Assembly (NCBI GenBank): GCA_018806985.1
Contig: JADANN010000364.1
Span: 5,635,001-5,699,000 of the forward strand
Source: Angiostrongylus vasorum
Lineage: Eukaryota; Nematoda; Chromadorea; Rhabditida; Metastrongylidae
DNA: 64,000 nt
Reading direction: 5' to 3'
The notes below the pieces were generated by a model, which saw only the letters and a program-made list of their open reading frames with translations, was not told the origin of the DNA and did not search any database. This document shows, one piece after another, positions 9,767-21,911 of the stretch. Within the stretch, counting starts at the first letter, position 1. Each line of letters starts with the position of its first letter. The position numbers were made by a program, and so were the translations under genes.

Positions 9767-11960
9767 GCCAATGTAATATTTAAAGAGCGTAACCTCTAGT
9801 CACATCTATTTCCCTCAACATTTCCCAGCTCAAAGACACCAATGGGAACAGAAACAGTATCCGCATATTTCGACTGAGGGTACTAAAGAATAGTCCAGCA
9901 ACTCATTCAGAATGCTTAAGCCATTGTTAGAATATTTTAAACCATGCCAAGAATATGGAAATAGGCATCTGAGCAGAATGAATTGCGCTTGCCAATGACT
10001 TGCGGACGAGCGAACTGCACTTTCACGGAGTTCATTTGATTGTTCTTTGGACTTTTTAATGTTATTTAAGTTAACTTCACTTATATTTCCTACGCTGTTC
10101 TCGAAAACGATGATACTTCCGAGTAAAGCAGTCAAGAAAGAACATGTAGGGGGTAGTGGGCTTAAAGACGATTTCATCTGTTGACAGCCTTCGATCCTCG
10201 ACAGAAGGACTTTTTGAACTTAGGAAATCTGTTATCCATAATAGAGATGGTGCTAAAATTGACATTGTGGATAACGACAATGGTAATGATCAACACAAAA
10301 GATTACGACAAAACAGCTTTCACAGCACTCGAATGTGGGGAACTGAACAAGGAGCATTAAAGTAAATAGTTCTGGTAGCCGGTTCCAAATTGGTGGTATA
10401 ACAGTTCCGATTTCATGCATGAAACCAGATGTCCAGATATGATGATTACTTTGCTCCGCCTAACTAGTAAGAAACAATGCAACCAGCCAGAAGTGGTATG
10501 CAGAGTAGTGCATAGTTGTGCGACATTTGTGAAGACCAGGGCATGCATCAATTCCGCCCGATCAATTGGACGAGTTGTTTCGGGCATATTAAGCACTGTT
10601 GTGGGAAACGGACCTGGATTAGTGCACGAGTATGGTAAAGCGATGCAATTACCAATTCAATAACCGGATTTTAGTTGTTGTGTCTCATCCGACACTGTGC
10701 AGTTCGACACTGACTAACGTCAAGATTAACGAGAACTCGGACGATCGACTACCTTTCTTTTCAAATGTCCTTCGACATTCGAATAGTACAGTCTACACTT
10801 TTCATCTGCGTAATATTTGTGTGGTAGTGATATGCAACAGGTATACAACTTCAATTAATGGCGATAGAATAGGAAAACATCAATGAAAAACAGGTAATTC
10901 TAAAGTTGAAGAAAGAACGCCATCGCTTGGCTGAAAGTGAATTCACCAAATCGTTGGAAATTAGAGAAGAGCTTCTAAAAAACTAACAAGTGTTCCGAGA
11001 TACAGTAATCATCTTCGAGTTTCTTCTGTTATTCGATCACAGAATTTAGACTCAGTCGAAACCAAACGGCAGAGTGAAAATTCGACTTATCAGATTCTCA
11101 AACACCCAAGTAGTTCGCATTTTTGATAAGCGAAGATAGAACACTTCATCCTTACTCATTTGCTTAAGTTAGGAGCACACTGATTCACAGAAAGCACGTG
11201 TTGCGCGAATGGTGGTGTCATGGGTCTGGTAGAGGCTTGCGTGACGACGACCATCGCCCGATCGAGTGCACTTCAACGACTGAGCGGAAACATGCGGTAA
11301 AACGCGATCAAGCCGACAGTGAGGTGGAGTTTGAGGTTGAGACTATCGATGCTAGTTCATCTCTATCTCATACACCTCTATTAACACGTAGCTCTATAGC
11401 CCTAAACCTTTTATCAAGCCGGATATAAACAGTCCACTTATTTAAGCTGAGCCGATTTCGGGGGAAAACCTGACAGTATTGAGTTCTACCTAGTTCTACT
11501 GATATTCGCTGACTAAGTAACGAAGTCCATTCTCAATGAAGGAAATGTATGACACTTTAGACAATTGATAGCATTCCCGGTTTCCGAAAAACATTGACGT
11601 TGTAGCAAAGGTCATTTCAGAGCTCGTTAAATACAAGACTCATTAACATCAGAGGTACAGACCACTTATATAATCTCGTCATTACCTCCTATTTGATATT
11701 TTGAGGTCGAACTAAACTCATCCAGGAGTTCTTAGTGAAAGACCGCGCTATTTCAAAGATAGCACGACACTCGCTCATTAATCAGATACAGCTTGTAATT
11801 TACCTGAGAATGGCAGTACATTCAAGAGCACATTCCGTACTTCTCATATGTCCTACATCCACTCCAATAGAAATACACACGCTACCACTGTGGTACAGAA
11901 GCGTCGAACGGTACAATACAGTGTTGCCATGGCAGATTCCGTTGAGCTGCACGTCCACAC

Positions 11961-12016
11961 TCTTTCGATAGAAGGTTTGAAAATATACTCTTTCGATAGA
12001 AGGTGTGAAAATATAG
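11961..12016 (+). repeat. Tandem duplication, 2 x 28 bp
   Basis: TCTTTCGATAGAAGGT starts at 11961 and again at 11989, with small differences after it (TTTGAAAATATAC against GTGAAAATATAG). Confidence 0.85.
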
Positions 12017-12477
12017 CGCCACGCACAGTAAGCATGAGAAGTGCAGCTTTGCAGTGCATAAGGGACCAATGAAGGTTATACCAGTGATCGAGCCAGTTAT
12101 TTGACGACTAACTAGTGTGATTGCGGATTATACAGGCTATTGAAGGTGTGCAAAAAACAGAAATACAGACATCAAAAGACAGGAAATCGAACTTTGCAGT
12201 TATTTTCACCTTGTCTACTTCTAGGCTTTACACCTCCTATACATATAAAAATTTGTCTAAAAGTCTACATCGTGAAAGGAAAAGAAAATCACAGAATCTC
12301 CTCCTTGTTTCATCACTGTTTCAGGACAGCTGCTTGATAATTGCAATACGAATTCACTACGATTTCAAAAGGGCATGTAGGAGTATGTGATATAGGCATG
12401 TAGATTACTCCTGTCGCAGGAACAAAAGTGTGAAAACCGACCGGATATAGCAAAATCCGAGACCGACATTCTTTTAA

Positions 12478-12775
12478 CTTCGGCAGTGATCAAACATTCA
12501 CTGTTTTTCTTGATGAGTTTACACGAATTTGTTATTACAGCATTTATTCACTCACAATGGCTGACGCTTCAGCGCTTTCGCCTTTTTCAGAACATAGAAG
12601 GGTCAAATTGACACTGTTAATTACGTGAATAAAAAAATTACGTACTAAGTTTTATAGCCGTGAGTAGATGCCATGTCAGTTTGACCTTTGCAGGTTCTGA
12701 AGAAGGCGAAACCGCCGAAGCGTCAGCTATTGTGAATGAGTAACTACTCTAATAACAACCTCGTGTTTCTTCAAT
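12478..12775. repeat. Family D element, inverted pair
   Basis: A minus-oriented copy (12545-12600, CAATGGCTGACGCTTCAGCG and onward) faces a plus-oriented copy (12683-12760, TTCTGAAGAAGGCGAAACCG and onward). The arms are complementary over about 60 bases with an 80-base spacer. The plus arm has CTGAAGA at 12697-12703, a GGCG-AAAC-CGCC hairpin at 12705-12716 and GAAG at 12717. The left end carries TTAACTTCGGCAGTGATCA, the family's terminal sequence. Confidence 0.6.
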
Positions 12776-15624
12776 AGGAAAAACACTGAACGACTGCATA
12801 TAGCGCAAAGAAAACCGGCGTAAACAACATATGAGACGATTCAGAGTGCTTAGTAGGACACGTGCACGTCAAATGTCGCGACAGACGTCACCTCACCGCA
12901 CACCCTAATGAGGTAACCTGATCGGTGGATCGGCTTGTTGCTGGGAAATTCGAGCTCGGAATGCAAGACGATGGACGACGAAAGTGGGTCGGCAGAGTAA
13001 TTAGACCTGAATATGTGCCGTGAGTCCTCGATCAGGTAAATGGTGCACCAATTTAGCTTTGAAATGTTCGTTTAGCGCCATAATACTGACGAGAATTAGT
13101 GGCGTAGACGATCGTCAGCGCAATGACTTTCCCCAGAAAGCAGCCTATGAGAAAAAATTAGGGCTTCTGAACAATAACCACTCACACATGAAGGCTACCG
13201 AGTAATATTGTATCGTGTAATATCCAGATATTCGATGGATCTATGGATTAACGACAAACGCGGTGGAACAACGCTGACCTAGCGATTTCAACTGCGGAAT
13301 AAACTAAACCAATCAACGTTTGTGAATAACGCTATCGATTTCAGTGAAGTTAGGTATTTCATAGCTACCAGTTTCAGCTGTTTGAATCAGCCCAGCAATC
13401 CGTTCCAATCCTCCTTGTGAACACGTGGAGCATTTCTTCAATTCCTCATAGAAAAAATACCCATACTGCCCATACTGATATGCAGTAGGACAATACAAAA
13501 AGTGAGGTCACCGCGATATTTCAGACATCTAATATCACTGGTTCTTTTCGACATTGTGAACTCGACTTAAGCCGGATGAACACAGGCTTCGTATAGGTAG
13601 ATGTGCTTGTGAAAAAATTACCTGGAGGATGATAATGTTCTCAGAACATGTTCGGCGAGTTTAATGACTATAAAACCTATCACAGGCACAAGTTCTAGCT
13701 TTATGATTCTTCAATTTCTTTTGCGGCGCAATACAAGATCTACGAAAGAAGAACGCTCATAACTTATCCCATTGAGATAGCTATAAAGCACTACAGCGAT
13801 ATACCACTTTATAAACTCTCTATTATTAGTGGTAGAATAATCATTAGATCTATAGGTCCCCTTCCCCCATTTCAGTGAGTAATTTGGCCATGAAAACGTC
13901 AGGCAAAGTCTCTAATCCAATGATTGGAAAGTATATCGGGGTGGTTCGGGGTTACCTGCAACACATTCTTCACTCAACGTCCAGTGAAAAGGCCTAATTA
14001 GTTGAGAAGAACTAACGAATTAAAGAGTGACTTTACATAATCAATGGAGTTGGAATGTGCTGAATAAATTAGGAGTTTGTTAGTAGCCAACTAGTAATTC
14101 GGATAGTTGGCGATTGTCGACTCGTCGAGGAAGCATTTAGCAATTGCGAGAAGTGGTTTCAATGATGGCACACTTCCGTCACCATCAAACTAGCTTCGCT
14201 CGCCGACATCACTTCATTCCAATCATTTGATGGCACCCGGCCACAAACACTTTACCATTCCATAGAAAGCAGTGGAACACAGTGGTATTATTTTTAATCG
14301 GTCCATCGAAACAACACGTACATCAAGTCAGCAAAGTACATCTCTTATGTGGGAAAACAAGCAGGCATATCTACAGAATGCCCAACATCACAGAAATATT
14401 AGTTTTAGTGATGATGATCCAGGACGAACTAAGTATTACCCGAACAACTAAGCTGAAATGCTTCAAACAAGTCTAAGGGCCAAGTATGATACCTTCGTGG
14501 CACATAACAAGGTCGTTTCCTCAAGAATTTTTTCCAGGGAAAACGTGATTTCTCACTGTAGCGAACTAAAAGCAGGTACTAACTTGTTCTTCAAGAGGGC
14601 AACTTAAAGCAAATGCAAGAAACTGTTTGAGGTGGACAGCTATAGATAGCGAGATGAGATCATTAATTGGCGAGGTTTTCGAAAAGAACAAAACCGACAC
14701 GGCACAATGTTCTCAAATTTCTCTCAGAAACACTTAGAAGCTAGAAGCCACTGTAAATTGCTAGGAACTGAAATCACGGTCTCAGACTGATGCTACCTAG
14801 TGCTACGTCTTAAGAGCAACGAAAACCAATACATTTTTAGATTTTCGATTATTCATGCCGATATTAAATGATAGCCGGTTGTGAAACATCGTATTCAGAT
14901 TTAGAACTACAAACACATTAATGGTATTAACGCCACTTCTTAAGATGAAGAACATACAGACAAATGAGTGGAAACTTCCGAATAAGATGGAAACGGGTTG
15001 CAATTTAACTTCGCCTTCGTTTCTTCACAATTAGTGGCGCGTATGAAGGAACTTTAAGTCAGGATTTGATAACAGAACGCCTGAGTTCGTATTAGGTTGT
15101 TAAAAATCTAATGTTAGGGATCCGCCTGCTCGCTTTTTCAAGCAGCTCCCAACTACTTACTGGGATGCCCTTCGAAATTCAAGCCGATGCCAAAAGTCCG
15201 ATAAAAAATCGAGGACTCACAAAGCGAAGAATTTTAAGGTGCGGCAGAATTTGCTCGAATAAAATGGTTGTAGAATGAACAGTTTGGTCGACTCTATTAT
15301 TGTACTGGCAAAACATGTAGTTCTTAACGCCAGTTCATAATGTTCGTCGTGGTTTGAGATGTGCTCGTTTGCTGTTGAAGATTTGAAAGTGAAATTAATT
15401 GATTTCCGGAAAACCTCATATCTGCTGTTAATTGGACGTTTTCTGTTCAATTTCAATTTTCGTTCCAAAAATTCTTCTATTCGGTTCATTTCCCCGCATC
15501 TATCATCCCAGAAAATCTTCGGATTTGTGGACTCCGCTGCAGCTATAGAATTCCCCGATTTTGTTATGCTAGTGGTAATGATGGTCGAGTGAACACTCCC
15601 TCGAATACTTTACTAAACAGGCTT
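12776..15624. other. Unassigned stretch
   Basis: No supportable gene. Plus-strand frames at about 14370-14600 and 14647-15030 read as polar, partly heptad-like sequence with TAA/TAG/TGA stops at near-chance density. The rest is AT-rich and unassigned. Confidence 0.3.
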
Positions 15625-15760
15625 TTAGGTAACCTCGGCATGAATAATCAATAAATTTCCTTGAAATTTTCGAGTTACACGAGGTTGCTACCCAACTTTT
15701 ATTCGGCTAACGTTTCGATGTTTTCGTTTCACAAAGTTGAATGATCCAAGTCGATAGTCC
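15625..15760 (-). repeat. Family D copy
   Basis: Reads TAACCTCGGCATGAATAATC at the end, then GAGTTACACGAGGTTGCTAC and GGCTAACGTTTCGATG, matching the other minus-oriented copies. The ribozyme-like core is damaged here. Confidence 0.55.
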
Positions 15761-15856
15761 ATAGGCATTCATACTCTCGATATGGTGTCTTGTCGTCGTA
15801 TCGAGTCGAATGTACTTCAGTCGAGGAACGCTCAAATGAGGCAGCCTTACCCGATG

Positions 15857-15911
15857 ATAGGGCAGTTGTTTATGATACTCCCCTTTTTATAGGGCAGTTG
15901 TTTATGATACT
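15857..15911 (+). repeat. Direct repeat, period 32 bp
   Basis: ATAGGGCAGTTGTTTATGATACT occurs in part at 15857-15879 and again at 15889-15911, identical, separated by a short spacer. Confidence 0.85.
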
Positions 15912-15995
15912 GATGCTCCCTTAAAGCATGGGATACGGACTAGGTTATCCATAGATTTGCACAATATGCATTACAGTATGAATTCGCTGTCGTTT

Positions 15996-16140
15996 TGTAA
16001 CGGCGGGAGCTTCCTAAAAATACCTCATAACAATTTCCCGACCTCTGATGGATGGCAGGATGCTTGGTCGGGGTTCAGAGCTTTGTGCGTTTTCGACAGC
16101 AACTCTACCACTGCACTACTCATGTTCCTATTCAATTTAA
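15996..16140 (-). repeat. tRNA-like SINE fragment, family B-like
   Basis: On the complement an A box-like TAGTGCAGTGGTAGAG and B box-like GCTCTGAACCCCGACC are followed by GAGGTCGGGAAATTGTTATG, the order seen at the start of family B copies. The rest of the element is missing. Confidence 0.45.
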
Positions 16141-17164
16141 AAGAAACGTGGACAGAACAGGTCACGGTTGAATGTACGGAAAATCAGAGTCATATTGAAG
16201 CAAAGCAGAAGAAAAAATCGTTCACGATAAATCCTGAGAGTGTAATGCCTCATTGACATGCTAATTTATTGACGTTTTATTCGGAAGAAAAAAAACCTCG
16301 GGGTTTAACTACATATCTCGATAAATGTACAATATTGGTTTAGTGGTAGCCACGAAAGAAGGGCCGCCTACACGATGGATAATAGGAGACAAGATTTAAC
16401 TGGACGTTAGGTTCCTCGATTTCCAGTGAAATCCAGTATCGCCTAGAGACTATCCTCGAATTTTTACAGATAGAATGAAGAACTCGAATTTAAAATCAAG
16501 TTCATTTCAAAAGCAGTTATGTTCAATAACCATGTCAGTTTTGCTTTTCATTGCTTATTACTTATTAGTTCAAGTGCTCTTAGCAATACGTGAAAAACGA
16601 GATGATTCTCGATGGTTGAAGTAACAAGGATGCAATGGTGTCCTGAACGAATGCAGTTGTAGAGCAGTCGCCTTCAGGTAGCAGAACTTCTTGTGAGGTC
16701 AAATCGAACTAACACAAACGATTGAAGACAGCGAGATGCATGTGTCATTGGAATGGAAGGTTTGAGGTAGACGGGGGTCTAATTAGAATGCGAATCAAGG
16801 TCTCACAAGGGCATTTTAAGACCAAAACAGCAGTGTGATTTGCCTTGGCGAGCTCATGGTCAATCGGGTTAGTGACCTCCTTCGCAAAACTCCTCTCTTC
16901 GCTTGCCATTTGTGTGTTAGTAAACACAAACGAATAGAACGAAAAACCATCGCTTCTCTTTTTATCATCGCAGATTGAAGTTTTTGCAAGAGCTGTTCGG
17001 TCAGCGGCGAAATCCGAAATCTACATGGGACATTTGAATGGGTGAAAAAAACAAATTCAAAAGCCGCCTTTTAAATTTAAAGTATAAAGGCTTCACTTCA
17101 GTGAAACTGTGGTTCTTCGTTGACGCAATACCATATTATAAAATAGTGAAACAACATCAGACCA
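16141..17164. other. Unassigned stretch
   Basis: AT-rich, no supportable gene or repeat recognised. Confidence 0.4.
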
Positions 17165-17275
17165 ATGAGCATGGTGACCATCGACTCGGATCATCGACTC
17201 TGATGAAGACCAAGACGTCGAAACGTTGGCCCTAATAAAGCCCTATTTATCAATCTCGTGCAAGCTCTACAATTT
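17165..17275 (+). repeat. Family D copy with hammerhead-like core
   Basis: CTGATGA at 17200-17206, a GAC...GTC stem at 17208-17219 and GAAACG at 17220-17225, then GTTGGCCCTAATAAAGCC and ATCTCGTGCAAGCTC. The order matches the copies at 25320 and 46758. Confidence 0.6.
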
Positions 17276-17864
17276 AAACATATGTTGATTAGTCATTCCG
17301 AAGTTGAAGGAAAGCCGGTTTTTCGAATATTGATTTTTTTGTTGGGTTTTCTATACTATTCTGGATAATGCTTGAAAACACGAACGATTACAATCGAGTT
17401 AGGCTTTTTTTCTCCCGTAATGTGGTATGTAATGAAGTCTACAAGAACAGCAAATAGATGAAAAGGGCAACTATTTCACTTCTTTTTCAAATGGATTGCT
17501 AATGACTGCCAAAATGTTCCACGAAATAGGTGGACAGGCAATTTGGAATGCTGTTAGCAGAGCACTAAGCATTAAACTACGGAATATCGTCGTCGTCTCT
17601 CCTGAATGACTCAGAAAATGAATCGATGAGCTCTTACAAAGCGGAAGCGTTGGCTGCATTCGCTGATCTGGAAACTTAGTCGACGTGGATTTACTCAGCG
17701 GAAAAATTTAATAGGAATTCAAACGGTCAAGGAGTAGAGAGAGTAAGAATCGCTGGAAATTGATGCATCTCTGACAATTTTTCTTCAGACGAGAACTGGC
17801 TGAATGCGTAAGCAAACCATAACCCAAAAAGAATTTTTGATTTGTTGTTCTCTTTTACAGCAAT

Positions 17865-17990
17865 CGCGAGGTTGTTATTCAGCACATTTTTTACTTCCTC
17901 ACAAATATAACATATACAGCATAACGGTAGCTGACGTTTCGGCAGTATCGCCTTGTTCAGAGCCTGGAAGGGTACACTAATATGTAATTT
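17865..17990 (-). repeat. Family D copy
   Basis: The complement reads CAGGCTCTGAACAAGGCGAT, then ACTGCCGAAACGTCAGC: a CTGAnnA-stem-GAAA arrangement with one core base changed. Confidence 0.55.
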
Positions 17991-18009
17991 ACTAGGTCAA
18001 ACGAGTTTC

Positions 18010-18500
18010 TCTTAACGTCGACAAGACTGATCAACATGCCTTTCTTTTATTGATAAGCTAACACGAGTTTGATAGAATAATCTTTGTTCAACTAACGTCT
18101 GGGTGCCTCCTTCTTCAGAGCTGGATTGATCGGAGTCGATTGTCCACAATTGTTCCTTCTTCCGATGTAGACTTTCGTGATCGCATCGAGTAGCATTCAG
18201 TGGAACACCGCGCAAGTCGAGTCGCTCATCTGCTCTGTGCTTCCTGATAATGAGACTGTGGCAGGATGGACTGCCAGCAGAAAAGCAAATGATTATCAAC
18301 GGACAATCATTACCGACAACCATGCTATGGAGAAGAACGCTACCGATTAAGGTTACATCACTCGAGCGGTACTCCAACGGATTCAACCAGAAGTGATCAC
18401 GAAGATACACATTGGAAAAAAGGAACAGCTGTGGACATTGATTCAAACCAATCTGGCTCTAAATAAGGCTATGCGTCAAAGCGTTAGCTGAGTAAAGAAT
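18010..18500. repeat. Family D element, long inverted pair
   Basis: Left arm on the minus strand (18050-18240) and right arm on the plus strand (18370-18492) share a block reading GATCACGAA, CACATTGGAA(A/G)AAGGAACA and (C/T)TGTGGACA, followed by the CTGAAGAA core (left) or its decayed form (right). The middle (18246-18320) matches 25110-25185 in the copy downstream of 25062. This is the longest version of the family in the window. Confidence 0.55.
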
Positions 18501-21299
18501 TTTTTTTATCAATCTCCTTGTTGCTTTTCATTGGGAAAAAATGTACATGTTGATCTTTGAGGTTTGATATGGTAAAACAAAACTAACAGCACCGAATAAA
18601 AAAAATTTTGAAACGAAAATCATAGTGCAACTGCTGAAATATGGACAACGTTGTGGACAAGAAACCATTAGAATTATTCACTTAGTGCATCTGGACACGA
18701 CTCAATAAAGCGGAACCAGAATATAGTGCGCCAGAACATCGCTGAGACGTGGTAAATCACTACAATGGCACATGACATGCAATAGATCGGTTCAGAAGAG
18801 TGCAGAGTAAGAGATGAATGAGTAGGAAGGATGCTACAAAAATGAAAAACGATGAAAAAGATGAGAGATACGGATGAAGAGAGTAGGAGAAACGGATGAG
18901 CGAAACATAAGGTGAGCGAAAAGGTGAAGTAAGTGGACAAGACTTGAATCCGGAAGAGGGATAAGCATAGGAAATGATGGCAGAATGAAGTTAAAACTGC
19001 GTCGAGATTGCTCCGACTCAGTGGTGTCATTCTGATCAATAGTCACTGATTTCTATTCTAGATTGTCAGCAAGTTTGTCGCTTCAACTTTTCGAATGAAG
19101 CTCTGCTGACACACCAGACAAGCGAAGAGATGTTAATTAAGGAGAACATGGAACGGCGTTCTCTCAGTTCTCCCGGTTTTCTCGTTGAAGGGAGCCAGTG
19201 AAAATGTAACCATCGCAGCTAAGCAAACACTCTGCTCAGAATTTAAAACTGTTTTACAAAAAGTCCGCGGCGACCAAACCCAATTTAGGTAACGTTGGCT
19301 CGTAGAGCTATAGAAGATAAACCTCTTCACGGTTAACCGACTGCTGACTCAGACACATGTTAGCTCTAACCTTGGCTTTAATCAATCGAAGGTGTCGTAA
19401 AAATAAAAAGCGAGCCACTCACGTGAACTTCTGGCATCTCACATCGCTGTTCGTTCAGTCGTTGACTTTGCATTTTTTCAAGAAGCGTCAAAAAGTCGTT
19501 ACTCTGAAAATGAATGAATCAACCGCACTTACAGGAAAGTAAGCACTGGCATGAACATAACCATTCGGAAGTGTAGCATTGTTCTCATTGATAAAATCTG
19601 ATTAGCAATAGTCGCTCAACCGAAGTGGTGACGGTCCTTAGTCCCAGTGTTTCGACGATAATTTTATTTTGGGATTAACTCAATCTTAGCTATCAAAACA
19701 TTTGGATAAATTTTATATCGCACTTCTTTGGCTCTACTAATAACGTGACTCTGCACCGACTGAACGCTGTTTTTAGGCGAAATCATAGTTGAATAACTCG
19801 CACGACAAACATAAGAAAAGACCTGTTGTGGTCCATTACAGAATTATGGGGGCAGGTGCTGAAGCACAGAAGAAGGTTCTGTTGTTTGGACTCCGAAGCA
19901 GTGGCGTTATATAGGTTTTCACTAACCACATTCACAGGAACAGACTATTCTGATGTTTCAGAAATTGAAAAGCAAAAGCGAAAGAGACTTTGAGATCTTC
20001 AGCAACTTCGTCACCCTAAGCGACAACGATTGTTTGCTTGTTGCGAAAGTAGCTTTGGACACACATGACCATAATTCCACGGAAAGTTCTAGTGCACCCA
20101 GCATATCTTCGAGATGTCGTGCTTTCAAGAATCACTTATGAGAGAAAAGCCTGAATGTCCTCTCCAAATTCGAAATTAAGATAGAGCATCTTCCATCTTC
20201 TAGCCAAACGATGTTTTCGGTAGTGCTCATCGAGAAGCTTTCAAAATGTCAAACGCTTATGGTAGGTTTCCATGTTAATTGTACTGTAGATAAATATACT
20301 AGGTCGTTAATGCATTTAAAGTATTACAGAATTTTCCAAGAAATTCATAACAACGGACGCAACCTCTACATGTACCAGACAGCAGTCTTTTCGGGACATA
20401 AAACTTCAAGACTCTCACAAATGTCCAAGCATTCTTTGTTGAAAAGAAGAACATAGCCTTCTATATCCTTCATTATTTTATGTCGTTAATGCCATAGTCA
20501 TTCAGATGAGGCCAAATTCAGGGGCCAATGTTTAGACCAAAATCGCAATCTTAGCTGATGACATGTGTAAACTCGTCCGATTGCTCCGCAATGGATGATG
20601 GAAGATGCAGCGAGTAAACAACTCATAACGAGCGATCCTTCGTCCTATCAGTGCGGAAAGTACTAGAAATAAGTCTATGGTAAAACCCTGATAAATGCCA
20701 TATATGAACTATCAAAATATTCCCCATGGATAGGAAACTAGGAAACTGCCATCACTCTGAGCTACAATGGAGCAACAAACGGATGCACCTACAGCAGCAG
20801 GTCATGGTTTATCGGCAAAAGTGTTTATTGTTCAGAATAAGATTGTTGGAAGGCGTTAATCAGATGACCCAAACCACAATGCAAAACTATAAATATCATG
20901 TTATCGATGAGAAAATGGTGCAGTTTACCTTCTCAGGATTAGGACTATAGGCTACGGCAGTAGTGAAAAGTCCGCTACTTCGCATCCTTTCGCTTTCAAT
21001 AAACAAGTCGCTATTCACAGAGTTTCGCCTGAAATAAAGAACTACACAGGCAGATTTCTTAAATGAAAATCAAACTGATAATAGAAGATAAGCAGGATAA
21101 CCCAAATGAAATATCTTAGAGCAGAAAACAGGGAGCGCATTTTCCGCATTGATTTTAGTTTTCAAAGCGGAAAATTCATAAATGAGAACGTAAGACAGCA
21201 TGAGCTTTCATATGAGCACATACATAATGCGAATATTTTAGAGTCCTCTCCATAAAGAAGCGGATAAGTTGACCCACGAACTTAAAGTGATCATATGAT
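18501..21299. other. Unassigned stretch
   Basis: No supportable gene. A purine-rich low-complexity tract lies at about 18780-18970. An acceptor-like ATGTTTCAG before 19963 opens about 60 codons to 20141, polar and unrecognised. Confidence 0.3.
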
Positions 21300-21911
21300 T
21301 TTCAAGGCAGCAATCAAATTTGGTACTCGGAAGGTACTCGAGACCTGAGTAGTGCGGGAGTAGAAAGAGCGGAATAACAACTAAGGCGCGAAAGAGAAGC
21401 TGGCATTAATATACAAGACGAAGCAGGACCTCGAATGTCTCAAGAATGACCACTACGGCAAACTCGCATTAGTACTCCGACTTTTGGTAGCTGTATAGGG
21501 GATAATCATCGGAAAGCATGACCGTACCTTGCACTCCAAATGAAAAACAACGAGGATTAGCTGATAGTACGTCTGCACGTAAAGTTCAACAGCAGCTGAC
21601 AGGGACCGTTAACAGAAAGGTTCAACCAACATGTGTTTCTATATAAAGTGATCCGTTTTCATTTCGACCAGAGTATAAACAGAGTACAAAAAACCTTTGT
21701 GATTCAGAGCAACTGCAGGCATGAGGAAATTTGGATTCAATTTGGATTTGGAAACATTTTTAAAAACCTCGAAGGATACTTTCGAATCACACTGAACAGC
21801 AGACCTCTGAATGATGTAGACAAGAATAGCAAGAAATACTTCTACACCACTGGTGGTTCGCATATGAATCATCGAACCGACAACTCTTCACTCACTTATG
21901 ACTGGATGTAA
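21300..21911 (+). pseudogene. Possible decayed coding fragment
   Basis: About 204 codons in one frame with five internal stops against roughly 13 expected by chance. The first part (RAE, stop, QLRREREAGINIQDEAG) is coiled-coil-like; the last 93 codons (21633-21911) are fully open and polar, ending at TGGATGTAA. No homology recognised and no flanking splice sites. Best-of-many-frames bias weakens the argument. Confidence 0.3.

Larger units (their letters stand above)
8699..12477. other. Unassigned stretch with possible relic coding
   Basis: No supportable gene. Plus-strand stretches at about 9490-9770 and 10880-10985 translate as Lys/Glu/Gln-rich sequence with TAA/TAG interruptions. Open frames at 10156-10365 and 11198-11428 are polar and unrecognised. 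Contains the tandem duplications listed separately. Confidence 0.3.

Noticed and set aside
18674..19039. 121-codon minus-strand ORF with apparent membrane segments
   Set aside because: Antisense of a GA-rich tract; hydrophobicity comes from the TTC/CTT bias, and no start context or homology is seen.
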